This document shows positions 1 to 6,636 of a stretch of DNA of 7,719 nt, piece after piece. The notes below the pieces were generated by a model. The model saw nothing but the letters and a program-made list of their open reading frames with translations, did no database searches and was not told the origin of the DNA. This DNA comes from Rickettsiales bacterium (GTDB lineage: Bacteria; Pseudomonadota; Alphaproteobacteria; Rickettsiales; UBA8987), in NCBI GenBank assembly GCA_020631295.1, contig JAHDHN010000042.1:1-7719 (forward strand), written 5' to 3'. The translations under genes were made by a program, and so were the position numbers. Numbering within the stretch: the first letter of the stretch is position 1; every line of letters starts with the position of its first letter.

Positions 1-365
1 TACACATCACGGAAGCGTTCGCCGCTCACGGCCACGTTCTTGGCGATGGTGCGTAAACCCGCACCTGGTTTTTCGATGGTAACATGCGCATGCAGCACGC
101 GATCATCTTCACACACCACATTCAGCGTGTGGTGCAACACCGATTCAATCAGCTGATACTCCGTTGCCTCAATGGCGGTGATAATGCGTTGTCCGAGACG
201 CACATAATCCAGCGTGTCTACCACATCATCGCTCTTGGCCACGTTGGTGCCGTCAAAGGTAATATCAGCGCTGATCAGCAGATCTTGCGGCGCCTCACGC
301 TCATACTCATATACACCCACAATCGGGCGTACACGGAGCTGGTCAATATGGATGGTGATATTCAT
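1..365 (-). CDS. folB: Dihydroneopterin aldolase, C-terminal end cut by window edge
   Basis: Reading leftward from the ATG at 365, 121 codons are visible before the window ends. FolB cleaves 7,8-dihydroneopterin to 6-hydroxymethyl-dihydropterin and glycolaldehyde in cytoplasmic folate synthesis. Family marks seen: an N-terminal strand DQLRVRPIVGVYEYER with Glu22, the DDVVDTLDY segment ending in Tyr54, the helix QLIESVLHH with Glu74 (pterin-anchoring Glu in the family), and TIEKPGAG with Lys99 (catalytic Lys). Family members are about 120 residues, so almost the whole protein is here; the next codon begins TA and could be a stop or Tyr. The start lies one base after the rmlB stop, and AGGCGG at 377-372 is a good ribosome-binding site 6 nt upstream, inside the end of rmlB. 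Co-transcription with rmlB is likely. A FolX-type epimerase is possible but less likely. Confidence 0.85.
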   Translation of the reverse strand, partial: MNITIHIDQLRVRPIVGVYEYEREAPQDLLISADITFDGTNVAKSDDVVDTLDYVRLGQRIITAIEATEYQLIESVLHHTLNVVCEDDRVLHAHVTIEKPGAGLRTIAKNVAVSGERFRDV

Positions 366-366
366 G

Positions 367-1368
367 TTACGCCGCCTGCTCCTGTGCATCATGCAAATAC
401 CATGCTACCGTGTCTTCTAGCGCAGTTTCAAATACTGCTTCAGGCACATAGCCTAAATCCTTTTTGGCCTTGGCGCCGTCAATCGCATAGCGGCGATCAT
501 GTCCCAGCCGGTCTGTCACAAAGGTTTTTTGGTCAATGTAATGCGTGCCCTTTGCATGTGGGCGCGTGCGGTCTAAAATAGCGCACAAGGTGGCCACCAT
601 ATGGTTGTTACTGATCTCATTACCGCCACCAAAGCTATAATGCTCACCTGCTGTGCCGCACATCAATGCCGCATAGACACCACGCACATGGTCATGCACA
701 TAAATCCAATCACGCACATTTTCGCCGTCGCCATATACAGGCAGCTCCTCACCCGCAAGCGCGCGCTTGATAATCACTGGGATCAATTTCTCCGGATATT
801 GGCGCGGGCCATAATTATTGGTGCAATGGGTAATCACCGCGTCCATACCGTAAGTATGGTACCAAGCCATCACCAAATGATCGGCCGCTGCTTTGGAAGA
901 AGAATAGGGCGAGCGCGGGTCATAAGGCGTGGTTTCGGTGAATTTAAACTTCTCACCTAACGTGCCAAACACCTCATCGGTAGACATTTGCACAAAGCGC
1001 GCCTCTGGGCAATGGGTGCGCACGGCTTGCAGCATCACATAGGTACCGATGATATTGGTTTCCATAAAATCATCGGGCGCTGCAATGGAGTTGTCCACAT
1101 GGCTTTCTGCTGCGGTGTTGATCACCGCATCAAAGCGATATGTTTTGCAAAGATCATGCACCAGCTCCGCATCACAAATGCTGCCTTCTATGAAGGTAAT
1201 CTTATCCCAAGATTGTGCCAGATTGTCCTTGCTGCCAGCATAAGTAAGTGCATCAAGCACCACCACTTTATGGCCATGTTCTACCAGCAAATCCACGAGG
1301 TGCGAGCCAATAAAACCCGCACCGCCCGTGACTAATATTGTGTGATACTTATCCGCCATATGCCCCAT
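367..1368 (-). CDS. rmlB: dTDP-glucose 4,6-dehydratase
   Basis: This 333-residue short-chain dehydrogenase/reductase of the extended type removes water from dTDP-glucose to give dTDP-4-keto-6-deoxyglucose, the second step to dTDP-rhamnose and related sugars for surface polysaccharide. Seen in the protein: the NAD-binding GGAGFIGS at 15-22, the acid/base triad Thr130-Asp131-Glu132 in STDEVFG, the catalytic YSSSK (Tyr155, Lys159), NNYGPRQYPEKLIP at 184-197, and the C-terminal DRLGHDRRYAID at 286-297. Length is close to the usual 340-355. The start is uncertain: ATG at 1368 has no ribosome-binding site and overlaps a TATAAT-like box, while the ATG at 1359 (Met4, giving MADKYHTILVTGG) would fit a transcript beginning at or near its own start codon. 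An inverted-repeat element ends only 2 bp from the first ATG. No rmlA, rmlC or rmlD is visible, so the final sugar is unknown. Confidence 0.95.
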   Translation of the reverse strand: MGHMADKYHTILVTGGAGFIGSHLVDLLVEHGHKVVVLDALTYAGSKDNLAQSWDKITFIEGSICDAELVHDLCKTYRFDAVINTAAESHVDNSIAAPDDFMETNIIGTYVMLQAVRTHCPEARFVQMSTDEVFGTLGEKFKFTETTPYDPRSPYSSSKAAADHLVMAWYHTYGMDAVITHCTNNYGPRQYPEKLIPVIIKRALAGEELPVYGDGENVRDWIYVHDHVRGVYAALMCGTAGEHYSFGGGNEISNNHMVATLCAILDRTRPHAKGTHYIDQKTFVTDRLGHDRRYAIDGAKAKKDLGYVPEAVFETALEDTVAWYLHDAQEQAA

Positions 1369-1372
1369 TATA
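1367..1372 (-). promoter_or_regulatory. Candidate -10 box for rmlB at the element junction
   Basis: On the minus strand the sequence reads TATAAT at 1372-1367, a perfect -10 consensus. Its first two bases are the outer end of the inverted-repeat element (1371-1519) and the remainder is flanking DNA. Transcription would start near 1360, at the ATG at 1359. No convincing -35 sits 16-18 bp upstream; the best match is weak. Inference only. Confidence 0.35.
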
Positions 1373-1519
1373 TAGTAAGATCGCTTAACAATTCATAGTT
1401 CTGTTTCCTGCGACTTGATCGCAGGATCAAATGTAGCAGTTATGCTGTATCACTATTTGACCCTGTGGCTAAACCACAGGGAACAATTCGTTTATTAATT
1501 GTTAAACGATTCTACTATA
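1371..1519. mobile_element. 149-bp terminal-inverted-repeat element, copy 1 (compact form)
   Basis: The two ends form 23-bp inverted repeats (1371-1393 and 1497-1519) with 20 of 23 positions matching, beginning TATAGTA. Inside are two perfect hairpins: CCTGCGA / TCGCAGG at 1407-1425 with loop CTTGA, and CCCTGTGG / CCACAGGG at 1461-1481 with loop CTAAA. The bases between them (GGATCAAAT and ATTTGACC, 1425-1461) pair with one bulge, so the whole can fold as a cloverleaf. There is no room for a protein, so if mobile it would need a transposase elsewhere, as a MITE does. TA or TATA at both ends would suit a TA-type target duplication. It fills the space between the cold-shock gene and rmlB. An inverted relative lies at 6439-6682. 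It could also be a non-mobile palindromic repeat or act as a terminator. Confidence 0.75.
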
Positions 1520-1540
1520 GCTTAGATAAAAAAGAATGCC

Positions 1541-1747
1541 CTAGGCAACTAACTGCAACTGACCTGCAGAGGTTTTGCCACGGCTTTCCACCAACTCATA
1601 TTGGATTTTTTGGCCATCATCCAGGCCTTGCAGACCTGCTTCTTGCAGAGCAGAAATATGTACGAATACATCCGCGCCGCCATTTTCTGGCTGAATAAAT
1701 CCATAGCCTTTTGTGCCGTTAAACCATTTTACTGTACCTGTTGCCAT
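1541..1747 (-). CDS. Cold-shock domain protein (CspA family)
   Basis: A complete 68-residue single cold-shock domain. These small cytoplasmic proteins bind single-stranded RNA and DNA and melt RNA structure, at low temperature or constitutively. Both nucleic-acid motifs are plain: RNP1 as KGYGFI (residues 13-18) and RNP2 as VFVHI (27-31), with the typical opening GTVKWFNGTKG. Length matches the family. The start is supported by the purine-rich AAAGAGAG at 1760-1753, 5 nt upstream. The gene stands alone between uvrC and rmlB, with a leader that may be about 110 nt long. Csp paralogues cannot be told apart from this sequence, so no specific symbol is given. Confidence 0.95.
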   Translation of the reverse strand: MATGTVKWFNGTKGYGFIQPENGGADVFVHISALQEAGLQGLDDGQKIQYELVESRGKTSAGQLQLVA

Positions 1748-1821
1748 TATGACTCTCTTTCTATTATTGTGGTTATTATGCGATGACTTTCATCATCTAT
1801 ATCACATCACTTGTAGCACTC

Positions 1822-1849
1822 TTACATGTGGTAAACATGCTGCATGTAA
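1822..1849 (-). promoter_or_regulatory. Inverted repeat in the cold-shock gene leader
   Basis: TTACATG at 1822-1828 and CATGTAA at 1843-1849 are a perfect 7-bp inverted repeat around a 14-nt spacer. The spacer and right flank carry further CATG/GCATGC pieces (to 1858) that could pair in competing ways. A second small hairpin, GATGA-AAG-TCATC on the minus strand, lies at 1794-1782. Both fall between the likely promoter and the start codon at 1747. Alternative leader folds are known to control some csp mRNAs; whether that happens here is inference. Confidence 0.35.
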
Positions 1850-1863
1850 TATGCATGCTCTGA

Positions 1864-1891
1864 GCTATACGCCTATTAGACAGGAATACAA
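1864..1891 (-). promoter_or_regulatory. Candidate promoter of the cold-shock gene
   Basis: On the minus strand TTGTAT (1891-1886) and TATAGC (1869-1864) are separated by 16 bp. The -35 begins 4 nt after the uvrC stop codon. Transcription would begin near 1857, giving a leader of about 110 nt before the ATG at 1747. Both boxes match consensus only partly. Confidence 0.4.
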
Positions 1892-1895
1892 GAAC

Positions 1896-3764
1896 CTAAT
1901 GCAAATAGCGGTGGATATGCTCTGCTAAGGTACGACTAATGCCAGGCACGGCTGCAATGTCTTCCATGCTAGAGGCCTGCAGCGCCTTGAATGATCCAAA
2001 ATGCTGCAGCAATGCCTTGCGCCGCACGACACCTACACCAGGAATATCATCAATCGGATTGCTTACCAGCGCCTTGCTGCGCTTGGCACGGTGGGTGAAA
2101 ATAGCAAAGCGGTGGGCTTCATCACGCAGCCGTTGCAGATAATGCAGCTTTGGATCTTGCTCTGGCAATTGAAATGCTTGCTTATTCGGCTGGTGGAACC
2201 ATTCACGGCCGGCATTGCGGTCTTGCCCTTTGGCAATGCATACATAGGGCACATCCGTAACATTCAGCTCCTGCATGACTTGTTCTGTAACACTCAGATG
2301 CTGCGCACCACCATCAATCAGCAGCAAATCAGGCTTAGCACCCTCGCCCAGCAGCATTTTCTTTAAGCGCCGTGTGAGCACCTGGCGTAGCATGCTATAA
2401 TCATCACCGCCGCTGGCCTTATGCCCAGCATCCACGTTAAAGCGGCGATATTCCTGTTTCTCAAACCCTTCCAAGCCAGCCACAATCATCGCACCGGTGG
2501 CATGCTGGCCAAAAATATGGGAATTGTCATAGACTTCAATCCGCTCTGGCATACGCTCCAATGCAAACAGTTCCTGCAGCTGCAGATGCAGCTCGGATGT
2601 TTTTCCGGTTTCCATCAACCATTCTTGCATATGCTGCTTGGCGTTATCTTCTGCTAATTGCAGTAGCTGGCGCTTTTCACCACGCTGTGGCACTGTAATC
2701 TGTGTGCTCTGGTTGGCCGCACTCACACGCTTGGGCAAGGAAGACAAGGCCGCCTCTAATGTATCTAATCGTTCCAGCGCGTGGCTTAGCAGCAATAATT
2801 TAGGCACCGGGTGGCGCTGGTAAAATTGACCAATCACTGCCTCCAGCAACTCTGCGGGTGATGCTTCTGCCGAGGCATTGGGCATGAAAGCATGGCTGCC
2901 CACCACGCGCTTATTGCGCACAAACAGCACATAGACCACATGCTTTTCGGCCCGGTGATGCACAAATACATCTGCCTCATCGGTGTGGGTAAGGTTGATA
3001 TGTTGCTCGGCCAGCAAATGCTGCAAGGCAGCCAAGCGATTGCGTAACGCCGCGGCCTGCTCATATTCCATCGCATCGCTGGCTTGTTGCATCTCTTGCT
3101 GCAAATTGGCTTGCACGCTGTTAGACGCACCGCTTATTACTGCTTCGGCTTCCTCCACTTGCTTTCCATAGTCTGCCTCTGACACATAGCCCACACAAGG
3201 TGCCGTGCAGCGCTTGATCTGATATTCCAAACAAGGCCGGCTGCGCCCTGCAAAATTGCTGTCTGTACAATTGCGCAACAAAAACGCCTTTTGCAGCGTG
3301 GCAATGGCCTTATTCACTGCACCGGCACTGGCGAAGGGACCATAATAAAACTGGTTCTTATCTAGCGCACCGCGATGTTTCACAATCCGTGGAAACAGCG
3401 AAGCCTCACCGCTTTTTCCTGGCTGAAAGCTGATGTAAGGGAACGATTTATCGTCCTTCAGCAGAATGTTAAAAGGCGGGCGGTGCTGCTTGATCATATT
3501 CGCCTCAAGCAACAAGGCTTCTGCCTCACTATGCGTGACCGTGACGGCAATGTGCGTTACCTGCATGATCATGCGTTGCTTGCGCGGTTCCAACCGCTGC
3601 AGCTGGGTATATTGCCCCACACGCTTACGCAACTCCTTGGCCTTGCCGATATATAACAGTTCACCCTCCGCATTGTGCATCTGATACACACCCGGAGACA
3701 TAGGCAGCTGCGCTGACCGCATTTTCACATAGGCTGCACCGATTAAGGCCGCTTCACCCTTCAT
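1896..3764 (-). CDS. uvrC: Excinuclease ABC subunit C
   Basis: UvrC is the nuclease of nucleotide excision repair; with UvrB bound at a lesion it cuts the damaged strand on both sides. All domains are present in the 622 residues. The GIY-YIG nuclease for the 3' cut spans about 24-105 (GVY at 25-27, YIG at 38-40, Arg48, Glu87). Four cysteines at 166, 178, 186 and 190 match the conserved Cys cluster reported to hold an iron-sulphur centre. A UVR/UvrB-binding motif lies near 217-250. The RNase H-like domain for the 5' cut has Asp413 in VYDNSH, Asp484 in LLIDGG and His551 in RDEAHRFAI. A C-terminal helix-hairpin-helix pair covers about 571-620. The start is 3 nt after the mgtE stop without a clear ribosome-binding site, suggesting translational coupling; Met15 is an alternative start. 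The protein looks intact. Confidence 0.97.
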   Translation of the reverse strand: MKGEAALIGAAYVKMRSAQLPMSPGVYQMHNAEGELLYIGKAKELRKRVGQYTQLQRLEPRKQRMIMQVTHIAVTVTHSEAEALLLEANMIKQHRPPFNILLKDDKSFPYISFQPGKSGEASLFPRIVKHRGALDKNQFYYGPFASAGAVNKAIATLQKAFLLRNCTDSNFAGRSRPCLEYQIKRCTAPCVGYVSEADYGKQVEEAEAVISGASNSVQANLQQEMQQASDAMEYEQAAALRNRLAALQHLLAEQHINLTHTDEADVFVHHRAEKHVVYVLFVRNKRVVGSHAFMPNASAEASPAELLEAVIGQFYQRHPVPKLLLLSHALERLDTLEAALSSLPKRVSAANQSTQITVPQRGEKRQLLQLAEDNAKQHMQEWLMETGKTSELHLQLQELFALERMPERIEVYDNSHIFGQHATGAMIVAGLEGFEKQEYRRFNVDAGHKASGGDDYSMLRQVLTRRLKKMLLGEGAKPDLLLIDGGAQHLSVTEQVMQELNVTDVPYVCIAKGQDRNAGREWFHQPNKQAFQLPEQDPKLHYLQRLRDEAHRFAIFTHRAKRSKALVSNPIDDIPGVGVVRRKALLQHFGSFKALQASSMEDIAAVPGISRTLAEHIHRYLH

Positions 3765-3767
3765 TGT

Positions 3768-5108
3768 TTACACCAGCCACCAGGCAGCCAGGCCAAGGAA
3801 AATGAAGAAGGAGGACATATCTGTAATGGTGGTGAGGAATACGCTGCTGGCAATGGCCGGGTCTACACCTGCGCGCACCAAGGAAAGTGGAATGAGTGTG
3901 CCGGCCAGGCCAGCCAACATCAAAGCCGCCCAGGTGGCAGCCGCAAACACCGCGCTCATATAAAAATCCTGATACACCAACCAAGACACCGCAAATACAA
4001 TCAGCGCAAAGGCCACACCGTTTAAGGTAGCGGCAATCAACTCCTTGACCACAATGCGCTTGGCATTGGTGGGAGTGAGCTCCCGCGTGGCAAGACCGCG
4101 TACGGCCACAGCCAGTGTTTGCGTGCCGGCATTGCCCGCCATGCTGGCCACAATGGGCATAAGCACAGCCAGCGCCACCAGTTGTTCAATAGAATCTTGA
4201 AACAGCATGATCACCGCACTGGCGGCAATGGCAGTGAGCAGATTGATGAACAGCCAAGGAAAACGGTGCGTGGCGGTGTCCCACAGACCAGAGAACAAAT
4301 CCGTGCTGGTCACACCGGCCAGCTGCAAAATATCTTCCTCTGCCTCTTCTTCAATCACGTCCATCACATCATCCAGCGTGATTTGGGCAATGAGTTTGCC
4401 ATCACCATCAATAACGGGGGCCGATACAAGGCCGTATTTTTGGAACAGATAGGCGGTTTCTTCTTGATCCATGTGCGGGGAGATAGGGCGGATATTATCG
4501 TCCATAATATCACGCAATTTGCGGTTACGACTGGTGCGAATCACCCGGCTTACACGCACATAGCCAATGGGCGCGCCCGCATCATCCACAATAAAGATGG
4601 CATAGAAATCATCCGGCAAGGTACGGCTTTTTCGCAAGAAATCGATCGTCTCGCCCACCGTTGCCCGTGCGGACATGGCGGCATATTGCCGGTTCATCAA
4701 ACGCCCGGCAGATTCCTCCGGATAGGATAGGCTTTCTTCCAGGCGCTTACGCTGCTTGGCTGGAAGCTCTTCCAGCAGCTCTTGCTGCTCGCCTTCTTCC
4801 AAATCTTCCATCACCTGCACGGCGTCATCACTTTCCAGCGCGCCGATGGCTTCTGCACTGGCTTTCAGGCCCAAATGCGCCATCACATCTTCACGAATAT
4901 CTGGCTCTAATTCTACCAAAATATCAGCATCAAAATCCTCAGCAATATAAGGCAGCAGGCGTGAACGACGCTCCGCAGATAATTGATTAAGAAGCTCCAC
5001 AATATCCCCGCGATGCAGCTCTTGTACCATAGCACGCACTGCACGCTTAGGACCATTGTCCAGCTTCTCAATCAAGGCCGCATAAAGTTCTGTATCTTGT
5101 GCATTCAT
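3768..5108 (-). CDS. mgtE: MgtE-family magnesium transporter
   Basis: A complete 446-residue MgtE, an inner-membrane channel for magnesium and sometimes cobalt. Domain order is standard: an acidic helical N domain (about 1-130), two CBS domains (about 135-255) that sense cytoplasmic magnesium, a connecting helix rich in Glu (253-259), and five predicted membrane helices from about 284 to 446. The family signature PIVASMAGNAGTQTL begins at 318 and is followed by AVAVRGLA. Asp430 in TTITD matches the conserved acidic residue of the last helix that lines the pore. Length equals that of characterised members. It is first in a likely two-gene unit with uvrC, and diverges from alr. There is no room for a magnesium riboswitch upstream, so control is probably through protein gating. 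Confidence 0.95.
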   Translation of the reverse strand: MNAQDTELYAALIEKLDNGPKRAVRAMVQELHRGDIVELLNQLSAERRSRLLPYIAEDFDADILVELEPDIREDVMAHLGLKASAEAIGALESDDAVQVMEDLEEGEQQELLEELPAKQRKRLEESLSYPEESAGRLMNRQYAAMSARATVGETIDFLRKSRTLPDDFYAIFIVDDAGAPIGYVRVSRVIRTSRNRKLRDIMDDNIRPISPHMDQEETAYLFQKYGLVSAPVIDGDGKLIAQITLDDVMDVIEEEAEEDILQLAGVTSTDLFSGLWDTATHRFPWLFINLLTAIAASAVIMLFQDSIEQLVALAVLMPIVASMAGNAGTQTLAVAVRGLATRELTPTNAKRIVVKELIAATLNGVAFALIVFAVSWLVYQDFYMSAVFAAATWAALMLAGLAGTLIPLSLVRAGVDPAIASSVFLTTITDMSSFFIFLGLAAWWLV

Positions 5109-5114
5109 GCCTGC

Positions 5115-5142
5115 AACATAGCATAAATTAACACATTGTCAG
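5115..5142 (-). promoter_or_regulatory. Candidate mgtE promoter
   Basis: On the minus strand CTGACA (5142-5137; five of six consensus positions) and TATGTT (5120-5115; four of six) are 16 bp apart. The expected transcription start is at or next to the ATG at 5108, and no properly spaced ribosome-binding site exists, so the mRNA may be leaderless. Its -35 overlaps that of the divergent alr promoter. Confidence 0.45.
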
Positions 5143-5165
5143 TACTGTAAAACTCCCGCTATATA
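5136..5165 (+). promoter_or_regulatory. Candidate alr promoter
   Basis: TTGTCA (5136-5141) and TATATA (5160-5165) are 18 bp apart. The expected start of transcription is around 5171-5173, which is the ATG itself. GAACC between the -10 and the ATG contains no ribosome-binding site. The -35 shares five bases with the -35 of the opposing mgtE promoter. Confidence 0.45.
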
Positions 5166-5172
5166 GAACCAT

Positions 5173-6240
5173 ATGAACACAAACTATGCAGATGCTGTGT
5201 TGACGATTGATCCTGCTGCGTTGCAGCATAATTATCGGTTGTTAGCGAAGAAGGCTGGTACGGCCATCACCGCTTCTGTGGTGAAGGCCGATGGTTACGG
5301 GTTGGGCATTGCGCATGTGGCGCCGGTATTGCATGAGGCCGGCTGCCGTGATTTTTTTGTGGCGAATTTGGATGAGGCAATAGAGCTGCGAGCGCTGGTG
5401 CCTGATGCGGCTATTTATGTGTTTCATGGTATCAGAAACGCAGGCCAAGCCGCCATTATGTTGGAGCATAATCTGACGCCAGAGCTTAATAGCGAAGCCG
5501 AATGCACCCTGTGGCAGCAGCAGGGCCAGGGAAAACCTGCTATTTTGCATGTGGATACGGGCATGACACGGCTGGGTGTGGATATGCACGCGCTGGAAAC
5601 GTTGGATCTTTCTGGCATCAATCTCTGTTATATTATGAGCCATTTGGCCTGCATGGGAGAGCCGGACCATCCGCTTAATGCCACACAAAAACAGGCGGCA
5701 GAACGTTTGCGTACGCATTTTCCCACCGTGCCGTTAAGCATTGCCAACTCCGGCGGCGTGGCCACAGATGGCAGCTATCACCATGATATGGTGCGTGTAG
5801 GGTGCTCGCTTTATGGTATTAATAGTGTACCAACGCACATATTGGATTTGCAGCAGGTAGCAAAGCTAGAAGCCAGTATTATCCAGCTCCGTACGCTGCA
5901 AGAGGACACGCCGGTGGGCTATGGTGCCACAGAAATTGCCAAAGCAGGAAGCGTGCTGGCCACGGTACCGGTGGGATACGCGGATGGCTATTTGCGCAGC
6001 CTGAGCAATAAAGGCGCTTATGGCAGCATTAAGGGTGTAGAAGTACCGCTGGTGGGCCGTGTGTCGATGGATTTATTGGTGCTGGATGTAACCCATGTGC
6101 CCGATATACAACTGGGTGACAAGATAGAATTGCTGGGTCCTAATGTGCCTGTAGACATGCTGGCAGAAAAAGCGGGCACGATTGGCTATGAGGTGCTGAC
6201 CCGTTTGGGCAGCCGCTTTAAGCGGGAGCTGTCTGGTTAG
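5173..6240 (+). CDS. alr: Alanine racemase
   Basis: A complete 355-residue fold-type III PLP enzyme that interconverts L- and D-alanine in the cytoplasm and so supplies D-alanine for peptidoglycan. Lys38 in SVVKADGYG is the PLP-linked base. Tyr250 in PVGYGAT is the opposite base, followed by the family block VPVGYADGYLRSLSN (265-279). Arg133 in DTGMTRLG, His157 in SHLACMGEPDHP, Arg208 in MVRVGCSLYG and Met299-Asp300 in GRVSMD are the usual cofactor and substrate contacts. Length is typical. It is the only plus-strand gene here, diverging from mgtE. The ATG at 5173 is favoured because the conserved N-terminal strand (AVLTIDPAALQHNY) begins about seven residues later. Two repeat elements follow its stop codon. 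Confidence 0.97.
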   Translation: MNTNYADAVLTIDPAALQHNYRLLAKKAGTAITASVVKADGYGLGIAHVAPVLHEAGCRDFFVANLDEAIELRALVPDAAIYVFHGIRNAGQAAIMLEHNLTPELNSEAECTLWQQQGQGKPAILHVDTGMTRLGVDMHALETLDLSGINLCYIMSHLACMGEPDHPLNATQKQAAERLRTHFPTVPLSIANSGGVATDGSYHHDMVRVGCSLYGINSVPTHILDLQQVAKLEASIIQLRTLQEDTPVGYGATEIAKAGSVLATVPVGYADGYLRSLSNKGAYGSIKGVEVPLVGRVSMDLLVLDVTHVPDIQLGDKIELLGPNVPVDMLAEKAGTIGYEVLTRLGSRFKRELSG

Positions 6241-6264
6241 ATCTAACTACGCCTATTAAGAAGT

Positions 6265-6426
6265 TATAGTAAACTGCATAATTAACGATACAAATACCCA
6301 TCTCGCGTCATACCGCGACTTGTTCGCGGTATCCAGGGCTGCAACGCTAAATCTCTCTTTTTCGCCCTGGATCCCGTGGATAAACCACGGGATGACGCTG
6401 TGTTATTAATTATGCAGTTTACTATA
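6265..6426. mobile_element. 162-bp element with perfect 21-bp inverted ends (element B)
   Basis: Bases 6265-6285 and 6406-6426 are exact reverse complements, starting TATAGTAAACTGCATAA. Inside are hairpin TACCGCGA / TCGCGGTA (6311-6331, loop CTTGT) and hairpin ATCCCGTGG / CCACGGGAT (6371-6393, loop ATAAA). ATCCAGGGC (6331-6339) pairs with GCCCTGGAT (6364-6372), and CGTCAT (6306-6311) pairs with ATGACG (6392-6397), so the interior is a nested cruciform. The hairpin arms resemble repeat sequences widespread in alphaproteobacteria. Termini, hairpin order and even loop bases (CTTGT/CTTGA, ATAAA/CTAAA) parallel element A, although the stems differ. No coding capacity. Most likely a MITE-like or palindromic repeat. 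Confidence 0.75.
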
Positions 6427-6489
6427 GGTCTTCGCAAATATGGTTATTTCTGTTAACAATTCATAAACGATATTGTTCCCTGTGGTTTA

Positions 6490-6523
6490 CCGCGTCCGGC
6501 GTAGCTCAAAGAGCGTAGCGGGA
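6490..6523. repeat. 34-bp GC-rich insert in the first hairpin loop of element A copy 2
   Basis: Absent from copy 1, where the loop is just TTTAG (copy 2 orientation). The insert is an imperfect palindrome centred on GCTC-AAA-GAGC (6504-6514). GTCCGGC at 6494-6500 followed by GTAGCTC resembles, on the opposite strand, a piece of the other insert (6618-6632), which suggests that both are the same kind of small repeat. Confidence 0.6.
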
Positions 6524-6576
6524 GCCACAGGGTCAAATGGTAACACAGCACAACTCTTATATTTGATCCTGCGATC

Positions 6577-6636
6577 CCGCCGTCGCCATCCTCCTGTGCT
6601 AAAGCTTCGGACGACAGGAGGCTATGGCGGACAGGC
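6577..6636. repeat. 60-bp palindromic insert in the second hairpin loop of element A copy 2
   Basis: Absent from copy 1, where the loop is TCAAG (copy 2 orientation). It forms its own hairpin: GCCAT + CCTCCTGT (6585-6597) pairs with ACAGGAGG + ATGGC (6614-6628) with a 2-nt bulge and a 16-nt loop containing AAGCTT. Its right part read on the minus strand (GTCCGCCATAGCCTC, 6632-6618) resembles GTCCGGCGTAGCTC of the 34-bp insert. Confidence 0.6.

Noticed and set aside
84..1335. Several plus-strand open frames opposite folB and rmlB
   Set aside because: They mirror well-supported minus-strand genes and show no domain, motif or ribosome-binding site of their own.
1371..1519. Element A as a tRNA or structured RNA gene because of its cloverleaf shape
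   Set aside because: Arm lengths, lack of a TTC-type T-loop sequence and the long inverted ends do not fit a tRNA; the shape comes from nested inverted repeats.
1525..1545. Possible terminator of the cold-shock gene (TGCC-TAG-GGCA followed by TTCTTTTTT on the minus strand)
   Set aside because: The stem is only 4 bp and includes the stop codon; too weak to list as a feature, though the T run is real.
1868..1878. 11-mer TACGCCTATTA repeated at 6248-6258
   Set aside because: A single 11-base match between two intergenic spots is expected by chance in a window of this size, and the flanks differ.
5109..5172. Magnesium riboswitch (M-box) upstream of mgtE
   Set aside because: Only 64 bp separate mgtE from alr and the likely transcription start is at the ATG, so there is no room for one.
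6236..6247. Perfect 12-bp palindrome GTTAGATCTAAC over the alr stop codon
   Set aside because: As a hairpin it gives only 4 bp around a 4-nt loop with no T run, so a terminator or operator call is not supported.
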